Below, one piece after another: positions 61,098 to 64,000 of a DNA stretch of 64,000 nt. This stretch comes from Arcanobacterium pinnipediorum. GTDB taxonomy: Bacteria; Actinomycetota; Actinomycetes; Actinomycetales; Actinomycetaceae. Position 1 is the first letter of the stretch. Every line of letters starts with the position of its first letter. The position numbers and the translations under genes are program-made. The stretch is taken from the NCBI RefSeq assembly GCF_023973165.1, contig NZ_CP099547.1, positions 558,001-622,000 of the forward strand, given 5' to 3'. The notes below the pieces were generated by a model. The model saw nothing but the letters and a program-made list of their open reading frames with translations, was not told the DNA's origin and made no database searches.

Positions 61098-61853
61098 TCA
61101 GTGGTTGCGACGGCGAACTGCTACTACACCACCGATAGTGGAGAGAGTTGCAATACCGGCCAGAGCGCCTAGTGCAACACCAGTCTTAGCGAGTTCACCC
61201 TTCTTAGCTTCGTCAACCTTCTTAGCTTCTGCTAGAGCCTTAACGAGATCTGGGTATGGCTTAGCAAGTTCAGCAGCCCTGTTGTAGAGTTCCTTTGAGT
61301 AAGGCTTTGCACGCCAAGCCTTCAGAGCAGCCTGAGCTTCCTTGAATTGCTTTTCGGACTCAAGTTCGAAACCATCGCGGCCGTTATCCGTTTGGTCTTC
61401 GGTACCTTCAGCCATATCTTCTTCGGCTGTCTTATCCTTGAGGAAGTCAGTGAGGCCAGCGGTGGCGTTCTCGATATTGGCCTTTGCGGTCTCAAGATTC
61501 ATCAGCAACTCATCGTAGCCCTGAGCGGCTGCTTTTGCTTCTTCGTAGTTTGTAGAAGTTGGCATCGAGCGATACTTAGCGACTGCAGCTTCGGCAGCTT
61601 TGAAGCGTTCTTGCTCCTGCTTGTCAGCTTCTGCACCGAAACCATCCTGATCAGCGATTGCATCTTCTTCAGTGCCGAGGGTTTCGGGCTCTGGAATTGG
61701 ATCTTCACCTACAAGGGCGCGAACGTTTGGGTCGGCCTTGAGGCAAGCGATACGTGCGGACATTGGAGTAAGGTTATCGCAGCTGCCATCCTTGACTGCG
61801 AAAGCCGGGGTTGTAAGACCGAGGCTTGCTACGCAAAATTTTAGTTTCCCATG
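61098..61853 (-). pseudogene. Sortase-anchored surface protein with frameshifted signal peptide
   Basis: The C terminus has LAKTG (sortase-type motif), a hydrophobic stretch GVALGALAGIATLSTIGGVV and RRRNH, so a wall-anchored protein. The body is helical with acidic repeats (YEEAKAAAQGYDELLMNLET). Upstream of the first in-frame ATG (61763) the same frame encodes KLKFCVASLGLTTPAFA, a signal peptide, but no ATG/GTG/TTG lies between it and a TAG at 61866-61868. An ATG at 61852 is off by one frame, so an indel is likely. Confidence 0.65.
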
Positions 61854-61904
61854 CGAGCTGACGCACTAATGTCCATTTTAGTGGTTACTTCGGTAATTAG
61901 ACAC

Positions 61905-61929
61905 GCCTGAGATTGCACCGTTCTCAGGC
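61905..61929. terminator. Small hairpin
   Basis: GCCTGAGA / TCTCAGGC stem with 9-base loop, in a 215-base gene-free gap between the surface-protein remnant and tRNA-Gly. Nothing else is seen in the gap. Confidence 0.4.
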
Positions 61930-62086
61930 AATTCCCAGACTCGTTCAGAAAGTATTGAGATGGTGTATGAGATTAATCACTTGTTGCTAATTACCTAGCA
62001 TCAATACGAGATGAAACGAATTATGGCCATGAAGGGAAAGGGTGGCGGAGGTAAATGAATGTGGATGCGGGGGATGATATGAAAAG

Positions 62087-62157
62087 AGCGAGTGACGAGA
62101 ATCGAACTCGCGTCATCTGCTTGGAAGGCAGAGGCTTTACCATTAAGCTACACTCGC
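62087..62157 (-). tRNA. tRNA-Gly(UCC)
   Basis: GCGAGTG acceptor, TAGCTTAATGGTAAAGCC D arm, stem TCTGC with loop CTTCCAA (anticodon TCC), GTTCGATTC T arm. CCA not encoded. Confidence 0.95.
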
Positions 62158-62295
62158 TTGCCAGTCGAAACTGACTAAATGACTATAGCAAGACGAGGAG
62201 CAAAAGTGCAAAATTAATTCAGCGAACGTGATCTGAGACTCAAGTTTTGAATCAATTATGAATTTCCTACAAACTGTTTTAAAGTTTTTAGAGCA

Positions 62296-62369
62296 CGGGA
62301 TATAGCGCAGGTTGGTAGCGCGTCCGCTTTGGGAGCGGAAGGTCGTGGGTTCAAATCCCGCTATCCCGA
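62296..62369 (+). tRNA. tRNA-Pro(UGG)
   Basis: CGGGATA acceptor, GCGCAGGTTGGTAGCGC D arm, TCCGC stem with loop TTTGGGA (anticodon TGG), GGTTCAAATCC T arm; CCA encoded at 62370-62372. Confidence 0.96.
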
Positions 62370-62376
62370 CCATCGA

Positions 62377-62416
62377 AATCCCCTGAGATATGTTCGAATA
62401 TCTCAGGGGATTTTTT
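62377..62416 (+). terminator. Terminator after tRNA-Pro
   Basis: 15-bp perfect stem (62377-62391 with 62398-62412), loop GTTCGA, followed by a run of six T including stem ends. Confidence 0.9.
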
Positions 62417-62490
62417 CGGAATCGACTCATAGTCTCACGGGCATCTGGAAAAAGATTTACCCGTATAGAGACCTATCGCGCCGTATTCCC

Positions 62491-62701
62491 GGCTCTTCGC
62501 GTTTTGGTGGGGTGTGGAGATGTAGAAGTGGTGAAGGTAGTTCATGCTTAGAGTGTGAATCAAAAACTTGAACGTACCTTCACCGCTTATGATCCTACCG
62601 TAATTCTTGCTCGGCTTGTGAGTTTGAAAGATATTCGTGTTGTGGTCTCAGCATCGCGTGTGTTGCGTGAATCTTCGATGTGTTCTGGAACCATGGACTA
62701 G
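62491..62701 (+). mobile_element. Left-end remnant of an ISL3-family element
   Basis: GGCTCTTCGCGTTTT at 62491 equals the terminus of the IS at 648-662. A GTG at 62555 opens a 48-codon frame with DPTVILARLVSLKDIRVVVS, like an ISL3 transposase N terminus, then the frame ends at TAG 62699-62701. The rest of the element is missing. Confidence 0.65.
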
Positions 62702-63354
62702 CTATCCCATACCAGGTAAACAGACACGTATGCCGATCTTATCAACAAACCCCAGCTTACCTACCAGCTAATCCATCTAAACTTCAGCTTGCCTACCAGC
62801 TAATCAATCCAAAATGCAGCTCATCAACAAGCGAATCTGCTCAAATCCCACACTAGTTCTCTTACACTTCATCCACACACCACACTTCTATCGGCCGTCA
62901 CCCGCTGTAATCCCACTCCATCTACTATCCAGCCCCCTCTTCCAGCCCGGATAAGACCATAACGTGTTACGAAACCGGGGAATACGGGGCGATAGGGTCG
63001 TATATGGGGACATCTCCCCGTATTCCCCGGTTTTAAAACATGTTCTGAGCGGGCGGTGGGCAATCAGGGCGGTTTGAGATAGTTGGAAGGATTTTTATGC
63101 GCATTGATACAGTTGGGGGAGATTGTCGTATCGAATCTTCTAGATGCCGTTAGGCAAAACCTGTGTCTACATTCATTGCCGCTTAATGCAGACCAAACCC
63201 CTTATGTGTTTTAGAATAGGACGGTATGCGCAAACGCAACGCGCCGATCCGGTGTTGTTATGTAAAAGCAAAAGCATTGCGCCTCTGACAGATGTTCACC
63301 CAACAGTGAACCCAATGGGCTACGGCCCCCGAATACGTGAGTGGAGAAATCCCA
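62702..63354. other. Gene-free region before tig
   Basis: Contains two ~35-bp direct repeats near 62754-62825 (CAGCTTACCTACCAGCTAAT and close variant), a large palindrome at 62972-63033, and the tig promoter region with TTTTAGAATAGG near 63210. No convincing gene on either strand. Confidence 0.5.
62972..63033. repeat. 18-bp perfect palindrome with structured loop
   Basis: Arms 62972-62989 and 63016-63033 are exact reverse complements; the 26-base loop contains GGGGACATCTCCCC partly overlapping the arm, so alternate folds exist. Its reverse complement resembles the bases just left of the IS remnant (62470-62490). Confidence 0.65.
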
Positions 63355-64000
63355 GTGAAGAATTCCGTTGAGTACCTCAGCGAGACCCGCGCCAAGTTAA
63401 ACGTCGAAATCTCAGCCGAAGAATTTGGCCCAGATTACGAAAAGGCTGCGAAGACTCTCGCCAAGCAGGTCAATATCCCAGGCTTCCGCCCAGGTCATGC
63501 CCCACGTCGCATCTTAGAAGCGAAGATCGGCAAAGGCTATATTATCGAGCAAGCCATCAACGATAGCATGGACAAATTCTATCAGCAGGCAGTAGCCGAA
63601 GCTGATCTGTACCCGATGTCGCGCCCAGAAATCGCCATTGATGAAGTCCCTGAAATGAAGGGAAAGGACGATAAGACCGCCCTGAAGTTCACCGTTGAAG
63701 TTGATGTGCGCCCGGAAATCATCCTCGCTGATCCGGCAACTTTAACCGTGAAGGTTTCCGGCTTGGAAGTCTCTGATGATGATGTCACCGCCGAGCTCGA
63801 TGCACTTCGCGAGCGTTTTGCAACTTTGACCAACGTTGAGCGCGCCGCGCAAAAGGGCGATCATGTCAATATTGACATGGTTGCTACCATTGACGGTCAA
63901 GAGATTGATGACGTCTCCGGCGTTTCCTACAAGATCGGTGATGGCAATATGCTTCAAGGTCAGGATGAAGCCCTGACCGGCGCAAAGGCAGGCGACGAAG
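63355..64000 (+). CDS. tig: Trigger factor (N-terminal part, cut by window end)
   Basis: 215 residues seen, GTG start with GGAG upstream. Ribosome-binding domain with signature NIPGFRPGHAPRRILEAKIG (about 41-60), then VEVDVRPEIILAD and the start of the FKBP domain (KKGD-like AQKGDHVNIDMVATIDG). Peptidyl-prolyl isomerase and nascent-chain chaperone at the ribosome exit. Continues beyond the window. Confidence 0.95.
   Translation, partial: MKNSVEYLSETRAKLNVEISAEEFGPDYEKAAKTLAKQVNIPGFRPGHAPRRILEAKIGKGYIIEQAINDSMDKFYQQAVAEADLYPMSRPEIAIDEVPEMKGKDDKTALKFTVEVDVRPEIILADPATLTVKVSGLEVSDDDVTAELDALRERFATLTNVERAAQKGDHVNIDMVATIDGQEIDDVSGVSYKIGDGNMLQGQDEALTGAKAGDE

Noticed and set aside
62754-62825. Two ~35-bp direct repeats considered as a CRISPR start
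   Set aside because: Only two adjacent copies without spacers and no cas genes in the window.

Overview
The window looks like an actinobacterial chromosome of the Actinomycetaceae type (Arcanobacterium/Trueperella-like is my best guess; this is inference). The support is a GTP-type PEP carboxykinase, a Zur-like controlled set of zinc-independent ribosomal proteins (S14, L36, L28, L33), a sortase-anchored surface protein, trigger factor, and moderate-GC host genes with GTG starts. Base composition changes visibly. The first 8 kb is AT-rich, the phage block from about 8.4 to 51.8 kb is GC-rich, and the host part is intermediate.

Layout. 1-662 is the right end of an ISL3-family insertion sequence. 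It abuts a 165-bp sequence (663-827) that recurs in direct orientation at 51851-52015, just before the 3' end of tRNA-Gly(CCC). I read these repeats as the ends of one ~51 kb integrated element. Inside it, from left to right: a type II lanthipeptide locus (small membrane peptide, two precursors, LanM, a flavodoxin-fold reductase, LanT; 1592-8244); an ABC-three-component (ABC-3C) conflict operon on the minus strand (8400-11482); a replication and regulation block (sigma-like factor, DUF2800, DUF2815, DNA polymerase I, Bro/KilAC antirepressor, primase-helicase, VRR-NUC, SNF2 helicase, ArpU/RinA-like activator; 12160-23472); HNH endonuclease and terminase with an embedded MetK plus ParB-methyltransferase pair (23612-30944); an HK97-type head, connector, tail and tape-measure module (31317-45838); holin and endolysin (45919-47210); and, at the right end, a broken GIY-YIG gene, small DNA-binding proteins and two overlapping serine recombinases (48985-51803).

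The phage part appears complete for a siphovirus: terminase, portal, ClpP-like protease, capsid, connectors, tail chaperone with a CCCAAAA slippery site, tape measure, Dit, Tal/fibre, holin, amidase. Minus-strand insertions (ClbS/DfsB-like, L7/L12-like, TfoX-like, a two-TM membrane protein) sit between its modules as candidate cargo. The lanthipeptide and ABC-3C loci lie at the end opposite the recombinases, so in a circularised element they would be next to the integration genes. No CI-type repressor was recognised.

Host part (52.0-64 kb): NarL-type two-component system divergent from an ABC transporter; pckG; a YdcF-like protein; a CobW-like protein divergent from the alternative ribosomal protein operon across Fur/Zur-like palindromes; a degenerate sortase-anchored protein; tRNA-Gly(UCC) and tRNA-Pro(UGG); a second ISL3 remnant and a large palindrome; then tig, cut by the window end.
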